In this document: piece after piece, positions 1 through 5,556 of the stretch
How the letters are laid out: each line of letters opens with the position of its first letter
Numbering within the stretch: position 1 is the first letter of the stretch
Origin: Deltaproteobacteria bacterium UBA2385
GTDB lineage: Bacteria; Myxococcota_A; UBA796; UBA2385
Direction: 5' to 3'
Assembly (NCBI GenBank): GCA_002343455.1
Contig: DDSR01000083.1
Span: 1 to 5,556, forward strand
Length of the DNA stretch: 5,556 bases
Position numbers and translations under genes: made by a program
Notes under the pieces: model-generated
The model's database searches: none
What the model saw: only the letters and a program-made list of their open reading frames with translations
What the model was told of the DNA's origin: nothing

Positions 1-47
1 GCTCACGGGGAAGGGGCGGCGGGGGTGAGCTTGAGGCCTTCAGCTGG

Positions 48-1298
48 TCAGGCCCCCCAGAACCCCACGATCTCCGCCTCCGCCTCCTCCGCCTTCACCA
101 TCACCGCCCGGTCCCCCGTCACCGCCAGCACCCCCGGCGCCGGCCGGCTGTTGTAGCGCGACCACATCGACAGCGTGTAGGCCCCGGCGTCATGCACGGC
201 GACGATGTCCCCCTCGAAGACCTCCGGCAGCAGCAGCCCCTTGGCCAGCCGATCCCCCGAAAAACACAGCGGCCCGACGACATCCCAGGGCGCCTTCGGC
301 CCCTGCCGCGGGCTCCCGTCCGGCGCGTGAACGGTGATCCGGTGCCGCCACCAGGCCGGTCTGTAGACCGCCCGCACGAACAGATCGGCGCCCAGGTGGA
401 TCGTCGCCAGCCGGCGCCCGCCGGTGATCCGCACGGCCTCGACCCGCGACAGGGCCAGCCCCGCCGCGGCGTGGATGCTGCGCCCCATCTCAGTGACCAG
501 CCCCCTCTCCCCGCCCAGCACGCCCGGCGCGGCCGCCTCGATCGCCCCTGCCAGCTCTGCGAAGGTCCCGCCCTCGTCGGGCATCCCCCCTCCCAGGTCG
601 AGGTGGTCCACCCGTCCCCCCGCCGCCTCGATGCGCTCGGCCAGCGCCGCGATGCTCGCCGCGCCCTCGGCGATCTGCTCCAGGCTCATCCCGTAGGAGC
701 CGACGTGGACGTGCAGCCCCCTCAGCCACTCGTTCTGGACGAAGGCCTCGATGATCTCGGCCTCCTCGTGGAGGAGGTCCGCCCCGAACTTGCTCCCGGC
801 CACCGCGGTGCTGGTGGCCTGCACCCTGCCGGCCCCGATGCCCGGGTTGACCCGCAGGCCGATGCGCCCCCTGGGGCGGGCGCCGCCCAGCAGCGCGCGA
901 ACCCGCTCCAGCTCGCCCAGGCGGTCCAGGTTGAGGTGGACCCCGCTCTCCAGGGCGAGGCGCAGCTCGTCCATGGTGCGGGCGGGCGCGTCGTAGACGA
1001 TGCGCTCGGGCGGCAGGCGGTCCAGGGCGAGGCGCAGCTCGGCCCGGCTGGCCGCCTCCAGCCCGCAGCCCAGCCCGACGAGGTGGTCCAGCACGCCTCC
1101 GACGGGGTTGGCCTTGATGGCGACGGCGTGCAGGGTCGAGGCAGGAAAGGCCGCGCGCAGCTCCTCCACCCGGCTCTGTACACGATCGAGGTCGTGCACC
1201 ACCAGGGCCCGCCCGCGGTCCCCGGCCCGGACAGAGGGACAGAGCCAGCCGCCTGCGAGGGCCAGCTCGATGATCTGACGGGTGCGCGCCTCGTCCAC
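48..1298 (-). CDS. LysA-like fold-type III PLP-dependent decarboxylase (substrate uncertain)
   Basis: This 416-aa protein belongs to the diaminopimelate/ornithine decarboxylase family of alanine-racemase-fold PLP enzymes, which remove the alpha-carboxylate of an amino acid. The N-terminal barrel carries the PLP lysine in AIKANP (K62), HVHVGS with the cofactor-stacking histidine (H198), the phosphate-binding GGG loop (236-238) and E270 in EMGRS. The C-terminal beta domain has GPLCFSGD (342-349, active-site C345) and DAGAYTLSMWSRYNSR (370-385). Length is normal for the family. Several motif positions differ from classical LysA: HIGSQ is HVGSY, EPGR is EMGR, and the acidic residue after the active-site Cys (CE in LysA, CD in ornithine decarboxylase) is F346. 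That argues for a subfamily with another substrate. The GTG start at 1298 is chosen because a GAGGG Shine-Dalgarno lies just upstream and the family homology begins shortly after it. The frame stays open much further upstream, but that part is a shadow of the preceding gene. It is probably translationally coupled to the exported-protein gene ending 8 nt before it. Family assignment is firm; calling it lysA would be an over-call. Confidence 0.9.
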   Translation of the reverse strand: MDEARTRQIIELALAGGWLCPSVRAGDRGRALVVHDLDRVQSRVEELRAAFPASTLHAVAIKANPVGGVLDHLVGLGCGLEAASRAELRLALDRLPPERIVYDAPARTMDELRLALESGVHLNLDRLGELERVRALLGGARPRGRIGLRVNPGIGAGRVQATSTAVAGSKFGADLLHEEAEIIEAFVQNEWLRGLHVHVGSYGMSLEQIAEGAASIAALAERIEAAGGRVDHLDLGGGMPDEGGTFAELAGAIEAAAPGVLGGERGLVTEMGRSIHAAAGLALSRVEAVRITGGRRLATIHLGADLFVRAVYRPAWWRHRITVHAPDGSPRQGPKAPWDVVGPLCFSGDRLAKGLLLPEVFEGDIVAVHDAGAYTLSMWSRYNSRPAPGVLAVTGDRAVMVKAEEAEAEIVGFWGA

Positions 1299-1303
1299 CG
1301 GCG

Positions 1304-1308
1304 CCCTC
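1304..1308 (-). promoter_or_regulatory. Shine-Dalgarno for the LysA-like gene
   Basis: Read on the minus strand, GAGGG lies 5 nt before the GTG at 1298 and overlaps the TGA stop (1309-1307) of the upstream gene. It is the best ribosome-binding site near the beginning of the LysA homology, so it decides the GTG start. It also implies that ribosomes finishing the 504-aa protein can reinitiate here. Confidence 0.6.
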
Positions 1309-2821
1309 AGCGCCCGGTGCGGGTCAGGCGCAGGGCCTTGGGCGAGTAGCTCAAGGCCAGGGAGAGGCCCGGGCGGATCGCCCCGACGGTCTCCACATCG
1401 GTGGTGGCGGCGATGCGGTCGCCCTCCTCGAGGCCCTTCGGCAGCCGCGGCACCCGTCGGACGGTCAGCGAGGTCGACAGCGCCAGGCCCGGCGCGAACT
1501 CCACCTCGCCGCCGAGGTGGTAGCTCTGCAAGGCGGTGAAGCGCACGGTGGAGGCGTTGGCGGAGAGCAGGCCCAGGCCGACCACGGGGGCCAGCCGCAG
1601 CGGGGCGTCGAGCAGGTAGTCCCGGCCCTCGGGCTCCAGAAAGGGCGCGAAGCCGACCACCAGCTCGCCGTCGACCCGGTCGCCCCGGCGGCGCTCGATC
1701 GGGGCGAGGCCGGTGTCGTCGGCTTCGCCGGTGGTGTACCTGCGGCTGGCTGGCCCGGTGAGGGCGAGGCCCAGGCGGATGGCGCCGACGTAACGATCGG
1801 CGATCTCGATGTCGCGCGAGGCGCGCACCTGGCCGTCGATGATGGCGCTGAGGTGATGCGAGCCGGTGGGGGGAGGGGGCAGCACCCGGCGGCTGGTCTC
1901 GCGCACCACCATCCCCGCCTCGGACTGCGGCACCGCTGGGGGCGCCGGACCCTCGCCCAGCTCGAGCTGCACCGCCTGGCCGGGCAGGTGGCGGGTCGCG
2001 ACCTCCAGGTAGGCGCCCGACCCCACCGCGAAGACATCGACCGCGATCGGCTGGCCCTCGCGGTCGAAGCGGCGGGAGCGGGCCGGCTGGCCCTCGCTGT
2101 CCAGGCAGACCAGCAGGGTCGGCTGGCGGGCCGAGAGGGCCTCGCTGCGGGTACACCAGTCCACGCTGGCCTGGGCCCGGGCGCGCTCGGCCTCCTCCCG
2201 CTCGACCTGGGGGACCCAGACCGGGGCCGCCCGCCACTCCCGCTCCCGCGGCGCGCCCTGCTCCTCCAGGCGCACCACCAGGTCCTCGCTGCCATCGCTC
2301 AGCCAGCTCACCAGGGCCGCTTTCGCCTCCAGCCCGATGCCCAGCGTCCGGGTCGAGGCGTCGACGGTGGCGGGGAACCAGCGCCCGCCCAGCCAGACCG
2401 CGCCGGCCACCACCTCGCCCAGCTCGCCGCCGATCATCACCTCGCCCGACTGGCTGAGGATCAGGCTGCCGCCGGGATCGGCCGCCGCCACCACGAAGCG
2501 GAAGCTGTTCGCCCGCGAGGGCGGGATCTGGTGCACGAACCAGGCGCTTCCCTGCGGCGACAGCTCGTAGAGCGCGGCGCAGCCGTCCAAGTTGCTGGCC
2601 AGCGTGCCCTTGCCCTCGGACAGCGGCACGACGCAGGAGAAGCCCGCCGTGGCGCGCAGGGCTCCCCCGCGGGGCCCGATCACCCGCAGCGGCGCCCGCT
2701 CGGCCAGGACCACCGAGGGCAGCTCGATGGTCCGGGTCTGGCTGGCGTCGAGCTGCCCGTCGTTGGCCAGGTCGACGACGAAGGCGGAGGCCGCGGCGCT
2801 GAGGGCGAGGAGGAGGAGCAT
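1307..2821 (-). CDS. Exported protein of unknown function, beta-rich C-terminus
   Basis: I do not recognise this 504-aa protein. It starts at ATG 2821; a stop codon at 2857-2855 in the same frame, with no start codon in between, excludes a longer form. A very short leader (MLLLLALSAAASA, AxA-type cleavage near residue 13) suggests Sec export, although it has no basic n-region. Residues about 14-220 look like beta-sandwich material. Four cysteines (C63, C81, C223, C239) could form two disulfides, as expected outside the cytoplasm. A charged helix-like stretch lies at about 206-217. A PPPP linker (315-318) precedes a C-terminal region of about 185 aa with repeated alternating hydrophobic strands, suggestive of a small outer-membrane beta-barrel, though the last residue is Arg rather than the usual aromatic. 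Codon third positions are consistently G/C, which supports this frame over the overlapping ones. It is the first gene of a two-gene unit with the LysA-like decarboxylase; whether they share a function is unknown. The coding call is solid, the barrel idea weak. Confidence 0.82.
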   Translation of the reverse strand: MLLLLALSAAASAFVVDLANDGQLDASQTRTIELPSVVLAERAPLRVIGPRGGALRATAGFSCVVPLSEGKGTLASNLDGCAALYELSPQGSAWFVHQIPPSRANSFRFVVAAADPGGSLILSQSGEVMIGGELGEVVAGAVWLGGRWFPATVDASTRTLGIGLEAKAALVSWLSDGSEDLVVRLEEQGAPREREWRAAPVWVPQVEREEAERARAQASVDWCTRSEALSARQPTLLVCLDSEGQPARSRRFDREGQPIAVDVFAVGSGAYLEVATRHLPGQAVQLELGEGPAPPAVPQSEAGMVVRETSRRVLPPPPTGSHHLSAIIDGQVRASRDIEIADRYVGAIRLGLALTGPASRRYTTGEADDTGLAPIERRRGDRVDGELVVGFAPFLEPEGRDYLLDAPLRLAPVVGLGLLSANASTVRFTALQSYHLGGEVEFAPGLALSTSLTVRRVPRLPKGLEEGDRIAATTDVETVGAIRPGLSLALSYSPKALRLTRTGR

Positions 2822-2871
2822 CGGCCTGCTGGGGCTATACGGGGGAGGGGAATCCTAATACGTGGGGGCTC
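2822..2871. promoter_or_regulatory. Divergent promoter region between two gene pairs
   Basis: These 50 bp separate two divergent start codons and contain the most A/T-containing patches of the window. Possible -10 elements are CTATAC (2835-2840) or CTAATA (2855-2860) for the plus strand, and TAGGAT (2857-2852) for the minus strand. No convincing -35 boxes are visible, and any upstream elements would have to lie inside the opposing coding regions. The location is a strong argument for promoters; the individual hexamers are guesses. Confidence 0.35.
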
Positions 2872-3147
2872 ATGACCGCTGCACCCCGCTCCCTCGACCT
2901 CCAGCGGCTGGCCATGCCCTTGCTGGCCTCGCTGACCCTCGGGTTGGCCCCATTCGTCCCCGAGCCTCACCTCCTGGGCAAGCTGCGCTGGGTGGCGGGC
3001 GGGGCCAAGGGGATGGGCCTGATGGACTGGGGGGACCTGCTGATGCACGGCGCGCCCTGGGTCTGGCTGCTGGTCACCGCCGGGCTGGTGCTGCGTGACG
3101 CGACGTCGGGGCGGCCTCCGGCGGGCTCGCAGCAGGGCGGCTCCTAG
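2872..3147 (+). CDS. Small two-helix membrane protein ('RND transporter' family by name only)
   Basis: This 91-aa protein has two hydrophobic segments (about 15-29 and 60-74) around a short loop. The segment TLGLAPFVPEPHLLGKLR (22-39) followed by DLLMHGAPWVWLL (55-67) matches, from memory, a widespread family of 70-90 aa proteobacterial proteins that databases often call 'RND transporter'. Real RND pumps exceed 1000 aa, so that label is misleading and the function is unknown. The ATG at 2872 is used: there is no in-frame start between it and the opposing gene, and the family core begins a few residues in. An internal ATG at residue 15 is a weaker alternative because it would trim the first helix. 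The G-rich stretch just upstream (GGGGG, 2864-2868) is a poor, closely spaced ribosome site. The C-terminal 17 or so residues are polar and Gly/Ser/Pro-rich. It is followed after 57 nt by the deoxyhypusine synthase-like gene on the same strand, with no obvious terminator between, so the two may be co-transcribed. Confidence 0.8.
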   Translation: MTAAPRSLDLQRLAMPLLASLTLGLAPFVPEPHLLGKLRWVAGGAKGMGLMDWGDLLMHGAPWVWLLVTAGLVLRDATSGRPPAGSQQGGS

Positions 3148-3192
3148 CGGGAGCGCCGGCGCCATGCGTTAGCCCCCTCCTTCACCCCCCAC

Positions 3193-3198
3193 GGGAGG
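3193..3198 (+). promoter_or_regulatory. Strong Shine-Dalgarno that sets a TTG start
   Basis: GGGAGG ends 6 nt before the TTG at 3205. This is the best ribosome-binding site in the window, and it supports initiation at TTG rather than at the first in-frame ATG (3358), which would remove 51 residues and has no comparable site. Confidence 0.7.
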
Positions 3199-3204
3199 AA
3201 GGAA

Positions 3205-4377
3205 TTGGCGAAGGACGACCGCAGCGATCAGCTCAGCAGCACGGCAGGCTTCCAGGCACGACAACAGGGCGTTCACGACGGCAGACAGGACGGCCTGACC
3301 CCGCTGAAGCGCCTCGATCTCGGCTCCACCCAGGACCTCGACGAGCTGATCCGCGCGATGGGCTCCACCGCCTTCGGCGGGCGCCGGATGGGCGAGGCCG
3401 CCGAGGTCCTCCACGAGATGATCACCGATCCGGACTGCACGGTGGTGCTGACCCTGTCGGGCGCGATGACCGTGGCCAAGATGGGGCTCCTGATCACCGA
3501 GCTGATCGAGCGGGGCTGGGTCCAGGCGGTGGTTACGACCGGCGCCCTGGTGACGCACGGCCTGGTCGAGCTGACCGGCTTGGAGCACTACAAGGCCCGG
3601 CCGGAGCTCTCCGACTCCGAGCTCTTCGCCAAGGGCTACAACCGGATCTACGACACCTACGAGCTCGAACAGAACCTCAACGCCTTGCAGCGCGCCATGG
3701 TCAGCGTCTTCGAGCAGATGCCCCAGGATCGGCGCTGGGGCTCCTGGGAGCTCTGTCGGCGCACCGGCCAGCTCCTCGACCGCCCGGGGCGGCGGGGCAT
3801 CTTCGTCTCGGCGGCGCGCATGGGGGTGCCCGTCTACATCCCGGCCCTGACCGACTCCGAGCTGGGGCTCGACCTCGCCACCTGGCTGGTGGGCCGCCGC
3901 CTCGCCCGCGAAGGCGGCCGCGCCGGGGACCACCTGATGGACCTCCGCTCGCCCTTCGATCCCTTCCGCGACCTGGGGCACTACGCGACCCTGGTCAGCC
4001 GCAGCCCCCGGCTGGGGATCCTCACCATCGGCGGCGGGGTGCCACGCAACTGGGCCCAGCAGGCCTCGCCCTTCATCGATGTGCTCAACAGCTCGCTGGA
4101 GAGCGATGTCTCCCTCAGCCGCTTCCGATACGGCCTGCGGATCTGCCCCGAGCCCGAGCACCTCGGCGGCCTCAGCGGCTGCTCCTACTCCGAGGGGGTC
4201 AGCTGGGGGAAGTTCCTTCCCCCGGAGGAGGGGGGCCGCTTCGCCGAGGTCTTCGCCGACGCGACCATCGCCTGGCCCATCCTGATCAAGGCCGTCATGC
4301 AGCGCCTGGAGAAGGGCGGACCGCCGGTGGCGGCGCCGGACCTGGGCGAGGGCTTCGGGCCCGTGGACGAGGCCTGA
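3205..4377 (+). CDS. Deoxyhypusine synthase-family protein (bacterial DHS-like)
   Basis: This 390-aa protein belongs to the deoxyhypusine synthase family. Eukaryotic and archaeal members use NAD to move the aminobutyl group of spermidine onto a lysine of eIF5A; a related activity makes homospermidine. Bacteria lack eIF5A, so the acceptor here is likely a small amine or something unknown. Family landmarks are clear: SGAMTVAKMG (85-94), VVTTGA (109-114), PALTDSELG (213-221, D217 aligning with human D238), GGGV (276-279), and SEGVSWGKF (329-337) followed by FADAT (350-354). K336 aligns with the catalytic lysine K329 of the human enzyme, and W334 and E330 also match W327 and E323. By my manual alignment, other spermidine-pocket residues are changed: D243 is L222, H288 is N282 and D316 is L323. 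The protein is cytoplasmic, with no signal peptide. It starts at TTG with a strong ribosome site and follows the small membrane protein gene by 57 nt. The family call is secure; the reaction is not. Confidence 0.93.
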   Translation: MAKDDRSDQLSSTAGFQARQQGVHDGRQDGLTPLKRLDLGSTQDLDELIRAMGSTAFGGRRMGEAAEVLHEMITDPDCTVVLTLSGAMTVAKMGLLITELIERGWVQAVVTTGALVTHGLVELTGLEHYKARPELSDSELFAKGYNRIYDTYELEQNLNALQRAMVSVFEQMPQDRRWGSWELCRRTGQLLDRPGRRGIFVSAARMGVPVYIPALTDSELGLDLATWLVGRRLAREGGRAGDHLMDLRSPFDPFRDLGHYATLVSRSPRLGILTIGGGVPRNWAQQASPFIDVLNSSLESDVSLSRFRYGLRICPEPEHLGGLSGCSYSEGVSWGKFLPPEEGGRFAEVFADATIAWPILIKAVMQRLEKGGPPVAAPDLGEGFGPVDEA

Positions 4378-4390
4378 GCCCCCTCAGCCC
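4371..4390. terminator. Possible shared hairpin across converging stop codons
   Basis: The two converging genes end 6 nt apart, and a symmetric hairpin spans both stops. CTGAG (4374-4378) pairs with CTCAG (4383-4387) around a CCCC loop, and after one mismatch GG (4371-4372) pairs with CC (4389-4390). There is no T-run on either side, and three of the five core pairs follow automatically from facing TGA codons, so this is weak evidence for a terminator. Confidence 0.22.
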
Positions 4391-5175
4391 CCCGCGCCGT
4401 CTCCCTGGTAGCCGATCAGATCCGCCCGGATCGGCCCGTAGTTGCTCTTGACGACCATCTTCACCGGCAGCCGGCGCTCGTCCTCGGACAGCCAGATCCG
4501 GAACCTGCCCCGCTGCTCCAGCAGGCCCTTGTGCTCGGTGCGCAGCTCCAGGATGCGGGCCTGGACGGTCCCCATGCCCTCGACCTCGACCGCCTCGCTG
4601 CCGATGTGCTGCACGAACAGGGGCCAGGTCTTGTCCCCCGAGAAGACCGGGAAGGTCCAGCCCTCCCCGAAGGGCGTGGCGGCGCGGTCCTCGTCCTTCA
4701 GCAGGCGCAGACGCAGGATGGCGGAGATGGGGTCCTCGGCGCCGGGGTGCGCCGGGTACTCGCGGGTCCACTCCTTCCACTCGCCCTTGATCAGCTGCTT
4801 GCGCCAGACCTCGAAGGGCGAGCCGGCCAGGCGCATGTCCTGGTCCTGCTGGAAGCCACCCTCGCGGAAGCGGGTCTCGTAGCGCTGGCTCCCGCCGGTC
4901 GACAGGGCGGTGCTGCGCACCCAGTCGTCGATGCTGTAGATGGAGCCGTACCAGGGGGCGTTCTTGGCCCCACCCTCGATCTGGACCTGGCCGTCGGCGG
5001 TGGGCTCGCTGCGCGCCCAGGCGGTGCCGGCGGTGACGCCGTTGTAGCGGATCGCCCAGGTCACGGTCTCCGAACGCTGGACGATCAGGGGCGAGGGCGA
5101 GGGCGAGGCGGCAGGCGCCTCTTGCGAGGCGGGGGCCGCGCTCAGCAGGGCGAGGAGGAGGCCCGCCCCGATCAC
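4384..5175 (-). CDS. DUF3108 domain protein, predicted periplasmic
   Basis: This 263-aa exported protein matches the DUF3108 family, whose function is not established. Family-like features are TWAIRYNGVTAGTAW (39-53) at the start of the domain, GSIYSIDDWVRS (77-88) and a C-terminal block RIWLSEDERRLPVKM...GPIRADLIGY (226-256), which ends the domain as in other members. The N-terminus is a hydrophobic stretch (IGAGLLLALLSAAPA) with a likely cleavage site near residue 16, then an Ala/Pro/Ser linker including SPSPSP (24-29). The GTG start at 5175 is preferred because it overlaps the TGA of the upstream gene (GTGA), has an AGGG a few bases before it and begins directly at the signal peptide. A TTG at 5238 would add 21 residues, including a basic n-region, but has no ribosome site and a 67-nt overlap. 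It is co-transcribed with the truncated upstream gene and converges on the deoxyhypusine synthase-like gene. Confidence 0.85.
   Translation of the reverse strand: MIGAGLLLALLSAAPASQEAPAASPSPSPLIVQRSETVTWAIRYNGVTAGTAWARSEPTADGQVQIEGGAKNAPWYGSIYSIDDWVRSTALSTGGSQRYETRFREGGFQQDQDMRLAGSPFEVWRKQLIKGEWKEWTREYPAHPGAEDPISAILRLRLLKDEDRAATPFGEGWTFPVFSGDKTWPLFVQHIGSEAVEVEGMGTVQARILELRTEHKGLLEQRGRFRIWLSEDERRLPVKMVVKSNYGPIRADLIGYQGDGAGG
5091..5108. repeat. Three 6-bp tandem repeats encoding the SPSPSP linker
   Basis: GCGAGG occurs three times in a row and, read on the minus strand, encodes the Ser-Pro linker between the signal peptide and the DUF3108 domain. It is a small in-frame repeat with no other evident meaning. 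Confidence 0.5.
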
Positions 5176-5556
5176 GAACCCTGCTCTTCCGCCGGCGGGG
5201 TGGAGGGCGGATCGCCGTAGATGGTGCGGTGCAGCCAACGCGGCATCGCGCTGCTCTCCTTGCTGCGCCAGCCGCTGGGGGTCGCGCCGGCCGCAGGAGC
5301 CCCCTCCTCTTGAGCCGCCTGCTCGGGCGCCGCATCCTGGGTTGTGCCGGCAGCCTCGGGGGTGCCGCCGTCGAGGCGCTCGACCGGGCGCGGCGTGCCC
5401 CGCAGGTTGGAGGCCTGGGCGGTGGCGGGGCCCGCCTCGCTGATGCCGTCGTCGCCGGGCAGGGTCATCCCCGCGGGCAGCGAGGCGGAGACGGGCTCGT
5501 CGGGGGCGGGCGGCGGAGGCGGGGCAGCGGGCTCGGGCGGGGCAGCGGGCTCGGGC
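5172..5556 (-). CDS. C-terminal end of a Pro/Ala-rich protein (truncated by window edge)
   Basis: The frame is open from the right edge to a TGA at 5174-5172, giving at least 127 residues. An ATG at 5468 lies inside it but has no ribosome site, and the reading frame with the same codon style continues to the edge, so the real start is probably outside. The visible part is low-complexity: a run of PEPAAP units and prolines, then a Gly/Ala/Thr/Glu-rich stretch, and a more ordered tail containing MPRWLHRTIYGDPP. Such composition suggests a disordered linker or envelope-spanning tail, but no domain is recognisable. The gene overlaps the DUF3108 gene by 4 nt, so the two form an operon, and the protein may act in the same envelope process. 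Function unknown. Confidence 0.6.
   Translation of the reverse strand, partial: PEPAAPPEPAAPPPPPAPDEPVSASLPAGMTLPGDDGISEAGPATAQASNLRGTPRPVERLDGGTPEAAGTTQDAAPEQAAQEEGAPAAGATPSGWRSKESSAMPRWLHRTIYGDPPSTPPAEEQGS
5521..5556. repeat. Two perfect 18-bp tandem repeats encoding PEPAAP
   Basis: Bases 5521-5538 and 5539-5556 are identical and in frame with the minus-strand gene, encoding the six-residue unit PEPAAP. The array may continue beyond the window. Short coding repeats of this kind can change copy number between strains. Confidence 0.75.

Noticed and set aside
192..1349. Plus-strand open frame of 385 codons opposite the decarboxylase
   Set aside because: The minus strand here encodes a clear PLP decarboxylase; the plus-strand translation is low-complexity and matches nothing.
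1299..2237. Long in-frame upstream extension of the LysA-like gene
   Set aside because: It overlaps the exported-protein gene, its translation is low-complexity Arg/Pro/Gly, and it has no LysA homology; the frame is open only because stop codons are rare at this GC content.
1517..2875. Plus-strand open frame of 452 codons antisense to the exported-protein gene
   Set aside because: Composition is Gly/Ala/Arg/His-rich without domains, and its third positions do not show the G/C bias of the real genes; it is a mirror of the minus-strand gene.
3153..3162. GCGCCGGCGC palindrome between the small membrane protein and the deoxyhypusine synthase-like gene
   Set aside because: A loop-free 10-bp GC palindrome is expected by chance in sequence this GC-rich and has no terminator or operator features.
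3164..3172. ATG-CGT-TAG mini-ORF in the leader of the deoxyhypusine synthase-like gene
   Set aside because: Two codons with no ribosome site; too little to claim a regulatory leader peptide.
3169..4161. Minus-strand open frame of 330 codons opposite the deoxyhypusine synthase-like gene
   Set aside because: The plus strand has unmistakable family motifs and a strong ribosome site; the reverse frame is a GC-driven shadow.
5176..5238. TTG start at 5238 for the DUF3108 gene
   Set aside because: No ribosome-binding site and a 67-nt overlap with the upstream gene, against a GTGA-coupled GTG at 5175. It remains possible because it would supply a basic n-region to the signal peptide.
4295..5335. 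Minus-strand open frame of 346 codons overlapping the DUF3108 gene
   Set aside because: Arg/Pro/Gly-rich translation without motifs; the DUF3108 frame explains the region.

Overview
This window is a gene-dense, very GC-rich (roughly 70%) bacterial chromosome segment. Third codon positions in the accepted genes are almost all G or C. Secreted and periplasmic proteins, a DUF3108 protein and Pro/Ala-rich tails suggest a Gram-negative bacterium. Myxococcota or another former deltaproteobacterial lineage is a reasonable guess, but no marker gene here fixes the taxonomy. I see no tRNA, rRNA, CRISPR array, transposase or phage gene.

Layout, left to right. (1) A minus-strand pair runs from 2821 down to 48. 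It encodes a 504-aa exported protein of unknown function, then, after an 8-nt gap, a 416-aa fold-type III PLP decarboxylase related to diaminopimelate decarboxylase (LysA). (2) A 50-bp divergent intergenic region (2822-2871) is the most A/T-containing stretch of the window and probably holds both promoters. (3) A plus-strand pair follows: a 91-aa small membrane protein of the family often labelled 'RND transporter' (2872-3147), then a 390-aa deoxyhypusine synthase-family protein with a TTG start and a strong Shine-Dalgarno (3205-4377). (4) A minus-strand pair enters from the right edge. It comprises the Pro/Ala-rich C-terminus of a truncated gene (ends 5172) and a DUF3108 periplasmic protein (5175-4384) that starts in a 4-nt GTGA overlap. 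The DUF3108 gene and the deoxyhypusine synthase-like gene converge, with only 6 nt between their stop codons.

The two recognisable enzymes are the most informative content. Both belong to families that work on amines or basic amino acids. Both keep their catalytic lysine, but both have lost acidic residues that in the textbook members contact the substrate amines. They are therefore probably not ordinary lysine-biosynthesis or hypusine-forming enzymes, and their substrates cannot be assigned from sequence alone. Their placement on either side of one divergent promoter region allows, but does not prove, a shared amine or polyamine pathway. The DUF3108 pair looks like an unrelated envelope-associated unit. 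No clearly novel multi-gene system is evident.
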